A stretch of 64,000 bases of DNA from JBBRMW01 sp965246845. Its GTDB lineage: Bacteria > Chloroflexota > Anaerolineae > Aggregatilineales > UBA2796. The stretch lies in contig CBDFFR010000012.1 in NCBI GenBank assembly GCA_965246845.1, forward strand, positions 434,001 through 498,000. The letters run 5' to 3'. The translations under genes and the position numbers were made by a program. The notes beneath the pieces are model-generated. The model worked only from the letters and a program-made list of their open reading frames with translations. It was not told the origin of the DNA and did not search any database. Below are positions 25,761 to 33,625 of the stretch, piece after piece. Every line of letters begins with the position of its first letter. Position 1 is the first letter of the stretch.

Positions 25761-26693
25761 ATGACAGCACTTTCACGGCGCAGCCTATTCGGTTTCGATG
25801 AACTCTTTGGCTATTCGCAGCTTGCCGGACAAAAAGCTGGCGACGACGCGCAAACGATCCTCAACCTTGCCGCGACCGCCGAGACGCTCGCGACCACGCA
25901 CTATTACAACGTCCTGACCGATAGTACCATCGATCTTACGCCGGACGAACGCAACATCCTGAAATCGGCGCTCGATGCCGAAATCCAGCACCTCGTCTTC
26001 CTGAACGCAAACGGCGGCAAGACGCTCGCCACGCAGTTCTACTTCCCGAAAAACATTTACGTGGATCGTGCGCAGTTCTCGGAGATCACCGAGCAGGCCG
26101 AACAAGCCTTTGTCGCGGCGTATCTTGCCGCAGTGCGCCGTATCACGGAACTGGGCAACCCGCTCCTTGCTGCGACCGCCGCGCAAATCGCTGTCGTCGA
26201 ACAGGCGCACCTCGCGCTGATTCGTCAAATCGGCGGGCGCGTCCCGAACCATGTCTCGCTTGGTCAGGCGTTGATCTACAATACCTCGGATGCCGTCCCG
26301 ATTTTGCAGCCGTTCCTCGCGGCCAGCCCGGATCGTGGCGAAGCGAAGAAGTTCCCCGGCGAAACCGCCATCAATGATGTGATCGGCGATGTCGGCGTGG
26401 CGCGCATCAAGCCCTTTACCGATAGGACGCTGTTCGCAAGCGGCACGCAAGTCGCTCTGACGGGTGATTGCTCGGTAACACCGTTGTCCGGTGTGAACGT
26501 CAACATCCGTGAAGACGCCGGCATCAACTTCAAGATCATCGGCACACTCAAAACTGGTTCTGCCTTGCCTGTTAATGGCAAGAAGACCGATGGCAATGGC
26601 TTTGTCTGGTATCGCACCAGCCTGAGCGGGTTTGTTCGCTCGGATGTGGTCAAGGCGACGGGCAACTGCTCGACCATCCCGGTTATGCAATAA
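25761..26693 (+). CDS. Ferritin-like domain protein with C-terminal SH3b domain and shortened Tat signal
   Basis: A 310-residue paralogue of the previous gene. From GDDAQTILNLAATAETLATTHYYNVL to RQIGGRVPNHVSLGQAL the two proteins match almost residue for residue, so they arose by tandem duplication. Two differences stand out. The N-terminus keeps the twin Arg (SRRSLFGF) but lacks the hydrophobic run that makes a Tat signal work, about 15 residues shorter than its neighbour. The C-terminus carries an added SH3b-like domain (about 235-305: VNVNIREDAGINFKIIGTL, FVWYRTSLSGFVRSDVV). Export is therefore doubtful, although an SH3b domain suggests contact with the wall. Confidence 0.8.
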   Translation: MTALSRRSLFGFDELFGYSQLAGQKAGDDAQTILNLAATAETLATTHYYNVLTDSTIDLTPDERNILKSALDAEIQHLVFLNANGGKTLATQFYFPKNIYVDRAQFSEITEQAEQAFVAAYLAAVRRITELGNPLLAATAAQIAVVEQAHLALIRQIGGRVPNHVSLGQALIYNTSDAVPILQPFLAASPDRGEAKKFPGETAINDVIGDVGVARIKPFTDRTLFASGTQVALTGDCSVTPLSGVNVNIREDAGINFKIIGTLKTGSALPVNGKKTDGNGFVWYRTSLSGFVRSDVVKATGNCSTIPVMQ

Positions 26694-26718
26694 GACGATT
26701 TCAGCCGTTGCTGAATGC

Positions 26719-26741
26719 GCCCGGTCAGGTTCTGGCCGGGC
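26719..26741. terminator. Strong hairpin after the second ferritin-like gene
   Basis: GCCCGGTCAG (26719-26728) and CTGGCCGGGC (26732-26741) form a ten-pair stem (one G-T pair) with a three-base loop, 26 bases after the stop. No T run follows, so termination is likely but not certain. Confidence 0.5.
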
Positions 26742-26773
26742 TGCGATTGCCTGCTAACCAATGGTGCGGTTCT

Positions 26774-27140
26774 CAAAAAAGAACAATGGGCGATGGAAAG
26801 GGGAATCAGGCCGTTTTCATCGGGCGTGAGGCCGTCCTCCATTGGACAAGCAGATTGAAGATTGTGACGGTGTAGGCCAACCGACTTTCAGAATAAGTCC
26901 ACGCGCAATAGCTCACCTTTTTTTAATGACAGATCGTGGTTAGCATCGAAAAACGGTTTCAGTCAGCATTCGACTATTCCACTCGCCGCGCTTGAACACT
27001 TTCAAGTTCGTTGAATGCCAGTCATTTTTATCAAAGTCGACATCACTCAAGACGAGCAATTCATCGGCGAGATCATCGACCAGAGCTTGAAAAGCAGGCA
27101 GCCTAGCATTATAAACGTTGGCGGTATCGCACGCCCAACC
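26774..27140 (-). pseudogene. Decayed DDE transposase remnant
   Basis: Read on the minus strand, this intergenic stretch is the C-terminal half of a DDE transposase broken by at least three frameshifts. Pieces in order are GWACDTANVYNARL, FKRGEWNSRMLTETVF, MLTTICH, then YSESRLAYTVTIFNLLVQW and finally MEDGLTPDENGLIPLSIAHC. The string RMLTETVF followed by the MLTT piece and the LLVQW piece matches the end of an insertion-sequence transposase family common in Chloroflexota and cyanobacteria; I recall the pattern but cannot name the family with certainty. No inverted repeats were found at the ends, so the element is old. It lies between the ferritin-like gene and the pyruvate kinase gene. Confidence 0.7.
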
Positions 27141-27146
27141 GGACTC

Positions 27147-28640
27147 CTAGTCTGACCATGCGAGCAGCGGGCGCATCCTCGCGCGCTGCTTGTTGCGGTG
27201 GCCTTCCATACGGATCAGCAGCCCGTCCAGCAGCGCGACGGCTTCAACGATGTTCGGTCCCTTATTGAGCATAATGCACTCGGCGCGGTCGCCCATCGCG
27301 GCGTCGGTCATTTCGGCGCGCGTCGGCAGCCCGGTCTTGACGAACGACTCAAGCACCTGCGTCGCCCAGATGACCGGGATATGCGCGGCCTCGCACAGCC
27401 ACAAAATCTCTTCCTGCATCTCGGCGGTGCGCGCCCAACCCAGCTCGACAGAGAGGTCGCCGCGCGCGATCATCACCCCGAAGGGGACCTTTCCCGCCGC
27501 TTCGACCATGATCTCCGGCAGGTTGTGAACGGCGGTTGTCGTCTCGATTTTGGCGATGATCGCGAGCGGCGTGGCGCGTGGCAAATCGGCGTGCTGCGCG
27601 ATCTGTGCGAGCAGCAATATTACATCCTGCGCGGTCTGCACGAACGAATAGCCGACTGCATCCGCGTACTGCACGACGAAGCGCAGGTCTTCACGGTCCT
27701 TTGTGGTCAGGGCGGGAATCGAAAGCTGCGTATCGGGGAAGTTCAAGCCTTTCTCCGGCTTGAGTTTGTAGCCTTCGGGCGGCGTGCGCTCGATTTCGAG
27801 TTCGATGCCCTGCTCATATTTCGCAGCGACGCGCATCCCGACCATGCCATCGTCCAGAAACACGGCATGGCCGACCTGCACCTGATCCAGCGCTTCGGGG
27901 ATCATGCACTGCGCCTGAAATTTGTAGGTCGCGCTCTTCTGCGGTGCATCGCGTGTGAGCAGCAAGGTATCGCCCGCTTCGAGCAGCCTGGCAGATTTTT
28001 TGGGGCGGATCACCTCACCGACGCGCACCTTCGGACCGCCGAGGTCCATCAAGACGCCGCAGCGCTTTCCGGTTGCGCCTTCGGCAGTGCGCAGCGCGTC
28101 GATCATGCCGCGCCATGTCTCGGCATCGTCGTGCGCGCAGTTGATGCGAACCCAATCCATTCCGCTTTTACACAGGCGGGTGAGCAGGTCGCTATCGCCC
28201 GCTGCCTCACCTGGTAGCGTGACCATGATGCGCGTCCCGCGTTGCGAAGCAGTTGTCCCGAAGACCTCTGCGATATTGCGGTCCATCGCGCGGCGTCCGC
28301 GATAGTAGCGCTGCATGGTTGGGTGCGGGGTCGCGGGTGGCTTGCCGAGCGCGAGGCTGAGTGTATAGGCGAGGCCATCGAGCGTTTGCAAAACCTGTGC
28401 TTCGATCCCTGTGATCGAGGTCAGGCCATAGACCGGAAGCGCGGTTTGCAGCGCCCGCAGGTCGTGCTTGCGCAGGCTGAGGTACAACGCCAGATTCTTT
28501 GCGTCCGCGTAGAAGCGACGCCGTGCGATGCGCCCGTACCACGCCTCGAAAACAGGCTGCGCTTCGCGGTTCACGGCCACGCGCAGCGCGGCGATGGCTT
28601 CCAGCAGTTCATCCATCGATCCCAACCCGGTAGCATTCAA
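27147..28640 (-). CDS. Pyruvate kinase of the N-terminally extended type, without the C-terminal domain
   Basis: A 497-residue protein. About 135 N-terminal residues (to GRRAMDRNIAEVFGT) form a helical extension not found in ordinary pyruvate kinase. The TIM barrel then follows, with WVRINCAHDD, MDLGGPKVRVGE, a small B domain, FGVMIARGDLSVELGW and TDAAMGDRAECIML. It ends soon after ALLDGLLIRM, so the usual regulatory C-terminal domain is absent. It would make pyruvate and ATP from PEP and ADP, but lacking the effector domain it may respond to other signals. One motif residue differs from the norm: RINCAH where RxNxSH is usual. I know this extended type from other bacteria. Confidence 0.8.
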   Translation of the reverse strand: MNATGLGSMDELLEAIAALRVAVNREAQPVFEAWYGRIARRRFYADAKNLALYLSLRKHDLRALQTALPVYGLTSITGIEAQVLQTLDGLAYTLSLALGKPPATPHPTMQRYYRGRRAMDRNIAEVFGTTASQRGTRIMVTLPGEAAGDSDLLTRLCKSGMDWVRINCAHDDAETWRGMIDALRTAEGATGKRCGVLMDLGGPKVRVGEVIRPKKSARLLEAGDTLLLTRDAPQKSATYKFQAQCMIPEALDQVQVGHAVFLDDGMVGMRVAAKYEQGIELEIERTPPEGYKLKPEKGLNFPDTQLSIPALTTKDREDLRFVVQYADAVGYSFVQTAQDVILLLAQIAQHADLPRATPLAIIAKIETTTAVHNLPEIMVEAAGKVPFGVMIARGDLSVELGWARTAEMQEEILWLCEAAHIPVIWATQVLESFVKTGLPTRAEMTDAAMGDRAECIMLNKGPNIVEAVALLDGLLIRMEGHRNKQRARMRPLLAWSD

Positions 28641-28959
28641 GTTCCATATCCTTGTTCATTCACCAAACACTCAACAAACCTTGCGCAATTCATTCAAAAA
28701 TTGTTGAATTTTGTGAAACTATAGCGTAATATTGAATTACATTGAAGCGTCTAATCCGGTGGCAGATAAAAGCACGGCGCACGTTGCCGCTTGAAGACGT
28801 ATCCCTGATCAGATACAATAGAGGTTGGCATTTACACCGCCGCTCCCCGGTTTCTCCTCGGATTGTCCAACCCCGGCGAATTGCAGCACGGCGGAGCGCC
28901 GCGCGTACATCATGTCTCTACGGAGACGCCAAATCCTACAGAAGGTGGTTCAACAAGTA
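28641..28959 (+). other. AT-rich divergent promoter region
   Basis: About 320 bases between the divergent pyruvate kinase and S1 genes. It is AT-rich around 28660-28750 (repeated TTGAATT and TTCAAAAATTGTTGAATTTT), which fits promoters in both directions. I cannot assign hexamers with confidence. An in-frame ATG at 28912 could give the S1 protein 16 more residues. Confidence 0.4.
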
Positions 28960-30171
28960 ATGGTTGTCGATAAGACGGAACGCGAGAAGCAGCTAAGAGC
29001 CGAGTTTCTCGAATTATTGGAAGGCTCTATGTATACCCCGCCGGAACGTGGGGAGATTCGCACTGCTGAAATCCTCCAGGTCGATCCGAAGGGTGATATT
29101 ATCGTGGATATGGGGGCGAAGCAAGACGGGATCGTCCCCGCGCAGGACCTGGATCGGCTCGACCCGGTGTTCCGCAACACCCTTGCGGTCGGCAAGCAAA
29201 TCCCCGTCTATGTGATGAACCCGCGCGATATGGACGGCAACCTGATTGTCTCGATCAATCAGGGCTTGCAGCAGTACGACTGGGAACGCGCAAAGGAATT
29301 GCTGACCAGCGAGGAAGTGGTCGAAGTCGTAGTCACGGGTCACAACCGGGGCGGCGTGCTGGTCCACTGGAATCGGCTGGAAGGATTCATCCCGACCTCG
29401 CACCTCGTCACTGTTGGAACGGGTGGGCAGGACCGCCGCGACTCGCTCAATACGTTGGCCGCGATGAAGCTGGGCGTAAAAGTGATCGAAGTTGATCAGG
29501 AACGCCGCCGCCTCATCTTCAGCGAGCGTGAAGCGCAGAAGGAATGGCGTCAGCAGCAGAAGGCGCGGTTGCTCAGTGAATTGATGGAAGGTGATGTCGT
29601 GATGGGGACCGTAACGGGTCTGCGCGACTTCGGCGCATTCGTCAATCTGGGTGGCGCGGACGGTTTGATCCACGTCAGCGAACTGGCTTGGCATCGCGTC
29701 GATCATCCGCGCGACGTGTTCAAGATTGGGGACAAGATCGAGGTCTATGTCCTCAGTCTGGACCGTGAGACGAACCGAATCGCCCTCAGCCGCAAGCGCC
29801 TGTTGCCTGATCCCTGGTCGGATGCGATGAATCGCTATCACGAGGGTCAGGAAGTCGAAGGCACGATCACCAACGTCGTTGACTTCGGCGCGTTCATCGC
29901 GCTCGATGATGGCCTCGAAGGGCTGCTGCACCTCAGCGAAATGGGTGACGGCACGCTCAAGGAGCCGCACAGCTACGTCAAGAAGGGCGACCGCCTGCAA
30001 CTGCGCATCAGCCGCCTCGAACCGGACAAGCGCCGGGTCGGGTTCACGCAACGCGAGCAGAGCGCGGGTATCCTCTACGACCCGGAGACGGGTGCGCCGC
30101 TGGATACGCCGAAGCCTGCCGCGACCGATGCCGCGACCACCGAAGAGCCGGAACCCGAAGCCGCGATCTAG
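28960..30171 (+). CDS. S1-domain RNA-binding protein (ribosomal protein S1-like)
   Basis: A 403-residue protein with four S1 (OB-fold) domains in a row: GEIRTAEILQVDPKGDIIV, VVEVVVTGHNRGGVLV, GDVVMGTVTGLRDFGAFV and GQEVEGTITNVVDFGAFI mark their starts. The last two carry the best RNA-binding surfaces (GLIHVSELAW, GLLHLSEMGD). This fits the short S1 of Gram-positive and Chloroflexi-type bacteria, which helps the 30S subunit load mRNA. The C-terminal tail is acidic and Pro/Ala/Thr-rich. ATG 28960 (MVVDKTEREK) is chosen, with GAAGGTGG upstream; ATG 28912 is an alternative. A palindrome repeat and a terminator follow. Confidence 0.82.
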   Translation: MVVDKTEREKQLRAEFLELLEGSMYTPPERGEIRTAEILQVDPKGDIIVDMGAKQDGIVPAQDLDRLDPVFRNTLAVGKQIPVYVMNPRDMDGNLIVSINQGLQQYDWERAKELLTSEEVVEVVVTGHNRGGVLVHWNRLEGFIPTSHLVTVGTGGQDRRDSLNTLAAMKLGVKVIEVDQERRRLIFSEREAQKEWRQQQKARLLSELMEGDVVMGTVTGLRDFGAFVNLGGADGLIHVSELAWHRVDHPRDVFKIGDKIEVYVLSLDRETNRIALSRKRLLPDPWSDAMNRYHEGQEVEGTITNVVDFGAFIALDDGLEGLLHLSEMGDGTLKEPHSYVKKGDRLQLRISRLEPDKRRVGFTQREQSAGILYDPETGAPLDTPKPAATDAATTEEPEPEAAI

Positions 30172-30225
30172 AGCAGGTGGGTCGGGCACGCTGCGACCCA
30201 TATACCGGAACGCAGTTGCCTCGTC

Positions 30226-30247
30226 GGGCGGACCATTGTGTCCGTCC
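30226..30247. repeat. Interspersed palindrome, copy near the S1 gene
   Basis: GGGCGGAC (30226-30233) and GTCCGTCC (30240-30247) with a six-base loop; one G-T type mismatch. It lies between the S1 stop codon and its terminator. Just upstream is GTCGGGCACGCTGCGACCC, which resembles the second module seen at 11523. Confidence 0.75.
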
Positions 30248-30291
30248 ACCGGGGCTTGACCGGAGACGCACAGTACGTCCCCGGTTTTTTT
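30248..30291 (+). terminator. Rho-independent terminator of the S1 gene
   Basis: ACCGGGG (30248-30254) pairs with CCCCGGT (30279-30285), with a 24-base loop that can fold further, followed by a run of T to 30291. Confidence 0.8.
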
Positions 30292-30382
30292 GTGCCTGAA
30301 TCGGACCAACATTAAAATGCTTAACCAACCCATAATCAAAATACTCAATAATCAACGCCAACGCCACAGCCGGGAGCCGTCT

Positions 30383-31069
30383 ATGCCTAAAATCGTCATA
30401 ATCGAAGATGAAGTCACGCTCGCCGAAGAGCTGGCCGATAACCTGAAAGAGGATGGCTATGATGTGCAGGTCAGCCACAATGGGGAAAAAGGGCTGGCGC
30501 TCATCCGTAATGTGCTGCCGGATTTGATCGTACTGGACATCATGCTGCCCGATCTGGATGGCCTGAGCGTGTGCCGTCTGGTACGACGCGACGCGACCAC
30601 CGCGCACATCCCGATCATCATGCTCACCGCGCGCGGCACGGAAGTCGATAAGATTGTCGGCCTCGAATCGGGCGCGGATGATTACATCGTCAAGCCGTTC
30701 GGCCTCGGTGAATTTCTGGCGCGCGTGCGAGCGGTGATGCGCCGCTCATCGGGGCGTCCGGCGACACAGGACGAAATCGCATCGGGCGATTTGCGGATCG
30801 ATGTGACCGGGCGGCGCGTCTTCCTGCGCGAGGGCGAGGTCACGCTCAGTCATAAGGAATTCGACCTGCTTTCGGAATTGATGCGCAATCGAGGCGCGGT
30901 CCTCTCGCGTGATCTGATTCTCACGAAAGTTTGGGGGTATGATTATTTCGGAGACAAGCGTACTGTCGATGTGCATATCCGCTGGCTGCGTGAAAAAATC
31001 GAAACGGATGCTTCCGAACCGCAGCGAATCGTGACAGTGCGCGGCGTCGGCTATCGCTTCGAGGGCTGA
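30383..31069 (+). CDS. OmpR/PhoB-family response regulator
   Basis: A 228-residue regulator. The receiver domain (about 1-120) has the acidic pocket in IIEDE, phospho-acceptor Asp52 in IVLDIMLPD and Lys in YIVKPFG. The C-terminal winged helix (about 130-228) shows the family pattern LSHKEFDLLSELM, VLSRDLILTKVWGYDYFG and RTVDVHIRWLREKI, ending VRGVGYRFEG. It binds DNA as a dimer after phosphorylation by the kinase encoded one base downstream. GGGAG is 6 bases before ATG 30383. Overall it is close to PhoP/RegX3-type regulators, which often answer to phosphate or envelope stress; the HtrA gene downstream favours the latter. Confidence 0.92.
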   Translation: MPKIVIIEDEVTLAEELADNLKEDGYDVQVSHNGEKGLALIRNVLPDLIVLDIMLPDLDGLSVCRLVRRDATTAHIPIIMLTARGTEVDKIVGLESGADDYIVKPFGLGEFLARVRAVMRRSSGRPATQDEIASGDLRIDVTGRRVFLREGEVTLSHKEFDLLSELMRNRGAVLSRDLILTKVWGYDYFGDKRTVDVHIRWLREKIETDASEPQRIVTVRGVGYRFEG

Positions 31070-31070
31070 G

Positions 31071-32237
31071 GTGGGCTTCCTGGAAGGGTTTCTAATCGGC
31101 GGCCTCGTCGCGGCGCTGGTGTGCCTGTTCGCCCTGTGGCGCATATCGCACGGCCATACCGCGCGCCTCGTCACACTCCAACGCCTGCAACGGACCCTGC
31201 AACAGACACAGGAACAGTTCCAGATGACCGTGAACCGGATGCTGCGTGTTGCCAATAGCTCGTTCGATGCGATCCTCGTCCTCGGCGTGGAACGGCGCAT
31301 CACAATGTTGAATGATGTCGCGGAGCAGGTCTTCGGCGTCACGCGGGAGGTCACGGGGCAGACGCTAATGAGCGTGGTCCGGCATCATCATCTGGACCAG
31401 CTTGCGGAACAGGTCATGCTCAATCGGGAGCCGATGGAAGATCAGATCGAGATCGACGGGCGAACCTACAAGGTACGGATGTCGTGGATCGATGCGCAAA
31501 CGCTGGTCCTCGCCATGCAGGATGTGACCGAACTGCTGCGCCTGACGCGCGCCCGGCGGGATATGGTCGCCAATATCTCGCACGAACTGCGCACGCCGAT
31601 CAGCAGTATTCGGCTGATGGTCGATACCCTGACGCAAAATTATGGAAAAAATCGTGAGAAGGACCTGACCAAGCTGTCGCGCATTGACCGCGAAACGGAA
31701 AGCCTGCAATTTCTGGTCGAAGAATTGCACGACTTGTCGATGATCGAAACCGGGCGCGCGATCATGCGGATGATCGAAACACCGATCAATCTGGTCATTC
31801 GCGAGGCACTCAGCCGCATGTCGAGCCAGTTGGAGAGCCGCCCGCTGACCGTCGAGAACACAATCCCGGATTCGCTCGTCGTGCTGACCGACCCCGACCA
31901 GACGCGCCGCGTGCTGACCAACCTGATCAGCAATGCGCTCAAATTCACCCCACCCGGCGGGCGCATCACCTTCGCAGCGGAAGCAAACGAGTCAACCGCG
32001 ACAATACGGATTTCCGACACGGGAATCGGCATCCCGCCCAGCGAACGCAAGCGCGTCTTCGAGCGCTTCTTCCAGGTAGATAGCGCACGCAGCGGCAATT
32101 CGAGCGGCTCCGGCCTCGGCCTCGCGATTGCCAAGCACATCATCGAGGCGCAGGGCGGCACGATTCGGGCAGAGGCCGGGCAGCCGCAAGGAACCGCGAT
32201 TGTGTTCACGCTTTCCGTCGCGGGGGCGCAATCCTGA
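31071..32237 (+). CDS. PhoR/SenX3-like sensor histidine kinase
   Basis: A 388-residue kinase starting at GTG 31071, one base after the regulator's stop. One N-terminal membrane helix (FLIGGLVAALVCLFALW) leaves almost nothing outside. A PAS-like domain (about 58-150) follows, then HisKA with His171 in NISHELRTPIS and a HATPase domain with NLISNALKF, DTGIGIPP and GLGLAIAKHI. With no external sensor domain it probably senses through the membrane helix, the PAS domain or a partner, as PhoR/SenX3 types do. It forms a classic pair with the preceding regulator and is followed by an HtrA protease gene that may be a target. Confidence 0.92.
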   Translation: MGFLEGFLIGGLVAALVCLFALWRISHGHTARLVTLQRLQRTLQQTQEQFQMTVNRMLRVANSSFDAILVLGVERRITMLNDVAEQVFGVTREVTGQTLMSVVRHHHLDQLAEQVMLNREPMEDQIEIDGRTYKVRMSWIDAQTLVLAMQDVTELLRLTRARRDMVANISHELRTPISSIRLMVDTLTQNYGKNREKDLTKLSRIDRETESLQFLVEELHDLSMIETGRAIMRMIETPINLVIREALSRMSSQLESRPLTVENTIPDSLVVLTDPDQTRRVLTNLISNALKFTPPGGRITFAAEANESTATIRISDTGIGIPPSERKRVFERFFQVDSARSGNSSGSGLGLAIAKHIIEAQGGTIRAEAGQPQGTAIVFTLSVAGAQS

Positions 32238-32353
32238 GCGCTGGGTGAGTTTTCGTAAAGGCGGGGCTTACCCGTTACTCGGAATAAGTTTAGGGGCAGT
32301 TTAGGCATTTCGTCGATAATGTGTGTATTCGTATCGGTAAAGGTGTACACGTG

Positions 32354-33535
32354 ATGAAGACTCGTAAATCAGTCGTGCTGTCGTTCGTCGCGACGCTCGT
32401 TTTGAGTGTGGCGCTCGGCTTCAGCTTCGGTGGGTCGGCACGTCCGGCCTACAGCCAGTCCACGCCCGTCACAGACCCACAGACGGAAATTCTGCAACGG
32501 GTTTACGCGAAGGTCAATCCCTCGGTCGTGACGATTGATGTCCGCATCCCGGCAACCGGCGCGACCACGCTTCCGGTCAACCCGCAGCAGCCGAACCCGC
32601 GCCGCACACAGCCGCAGAACCCGAACTACGATTACGCCGCCGGGTCGGGCTGGGTCTATGACTCGAACGGCCATCTGGTCACGAACGCGCACGTCGTCAC
32701 GGGCGCGGATCAGATCACACTCACGTTCAGCGATGGCACGCAGTTCCGCGCCAAAGTGGTCGGCATCGACCCGGATAGCGATCTCGCGGTCATTCAGGCG
32801 CAGGGCGATATCAGCAAGTATGCGCCGCTCACGCTCGCGGATAGCGACAAGGTGCAGGTCGGCGAACGCGCCATCGCCATCGGCAACCCGTTTCAAAACG
32901 CCGGGACGCTCACGCACGGCATCGTCAGCGCGGTTGGCCGCTCGGTACAGGGCAATGCCGCTAACTATGTCATTCCGAACGCAATCCAGACTGACGCGGC
33001 GATCAACCCAGGCAACAGCGGCGGTCCGCTGCTCAATGCCAACGGCGAACTGATTGGTGTCAACCAGCAGATCGCGGCAGAAGTTCGCCAGTCGTCCGGG
33101 GTCTCGTTCGCCATCCCATCGAACCTCGTCAAAATCGTCGCCGAAGCGCTGATCAAGGACGGCAAGATGGCGCACAGCTATCTCGGCGTCAGCGGTGGGA
33201 CGGTCACGCTCGACCTGATCGAGGCGGTCAAGCTGCCCGCCGGGACGCACGGCGCGTATGTGAATAGCGTTGTCGCGAATGGTCCGGCAGCCAAATCCGG
33301 CCTGCGCGCGGGCAGCCAGACGGCGGAAGTCAATGGCGCGCAGTACAGCCTCGGTGGTGACGTGATCACCGCCGTTGACGGCAATCCGGTCCGCAGCTTC
33401 GACGACCTGACGGGCTATCTATTCCTCAAGACCGCGCCCGGCCAGCAAATCACGCTGACCGTCCTGCGCGATGGTAGTTCGGTCGATGTCAAGGTGACGC
33501 TCGGTGCGCGTCCTTCCACGACCACCACGCAGTAA
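32354..33535 (+). CDS. HtrA/DegP-like serine protease with PDZ domain
   Basis: A 393-residue extracytoplasmic protease of the S1C family. The N-terminus is a signal peptide or anchor (VVLSFVATLVLSVALGFSF). The catalytic triad is visible: His113 in TNAHVVTG, Asp143 in DSDLAVIQ and Ser222 in NPGNSGGPLL. A PDZ domain fills about residues 285-385 (YLGVSGGTV, ANGPAAKSGL, GDVITAVDGNPV), which recognises unfolded C-termini. The role is quality control of exported proteins. ATG 32354 has AAAGG 10 bases upstream. It follows the PhoP/PhoR-like pair on the same strand with a 116-base gap, so it may be its target. Confidence 0.92.
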   Translation: MKTRKSVVLSFVATLVLSVALGFSFGGSARPAYSQSTPVTDPQTEILQRVYAKVNPSVVTIDVRIPATGATTLPVNPQQPNPRRTQPQNPNYDYAAGSGWVYDSNGHLVTNAHVVTGADQITLTFSDGTQFRAKVVGIDPDSDLAVIQAQGDISKYAPLTLADSDKVQVGERAIAIGNPFQNAGTLTHGIVSAVGRSVQGNAANYVIPNAIQTDAAINPGNSGGPLLNANGELIGVNQQIAAEVRQSSGVSFAIPSNLVKIVAEALIKDGKMAHSYLGVSGGTVTLDLIEAVKLPAGTHGAYVNSVVANGPAAKSGLRAGSQTAEVNGAQYSLGGDVITAVDGNPVRSFDDLTGYLFLKTAPGQQITLTVLRDGSSVDVKVTLGARPSTTTTQ

Positions 33536-33593
33536 GACTATCGTGCGTCGGTCGAGCCACGACCCCTACACCGGATACCGCGCGCATTCTGTA

Positions 33594-33615
33594 GGGCGGA
33601 CACGCAGGTCCGCCC
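33594..33615. repeat. Interspersed palindrome, copy between convergent genes
   Basis: GGGCGGAC (33594-33601), loop ACGCAG, GTCCGCCC (33608-33615); perfect arms. It stands between the convergent htrA-like and hybrid kinase genes and might act as a bidirectional terminator, although no T run follows. Confidence 0.8.
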
Positions 33616-33625
33616 ACCCGCAAAA

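Noticed and set aside
29014..30348. Long open frame on the minus strand opposite the S1 gene
   Set aside because: It is the antisense shadow of a well-supported S1-domain gene in GC-rich DNA, with His/Arg/Asp-rich composition and no domain.
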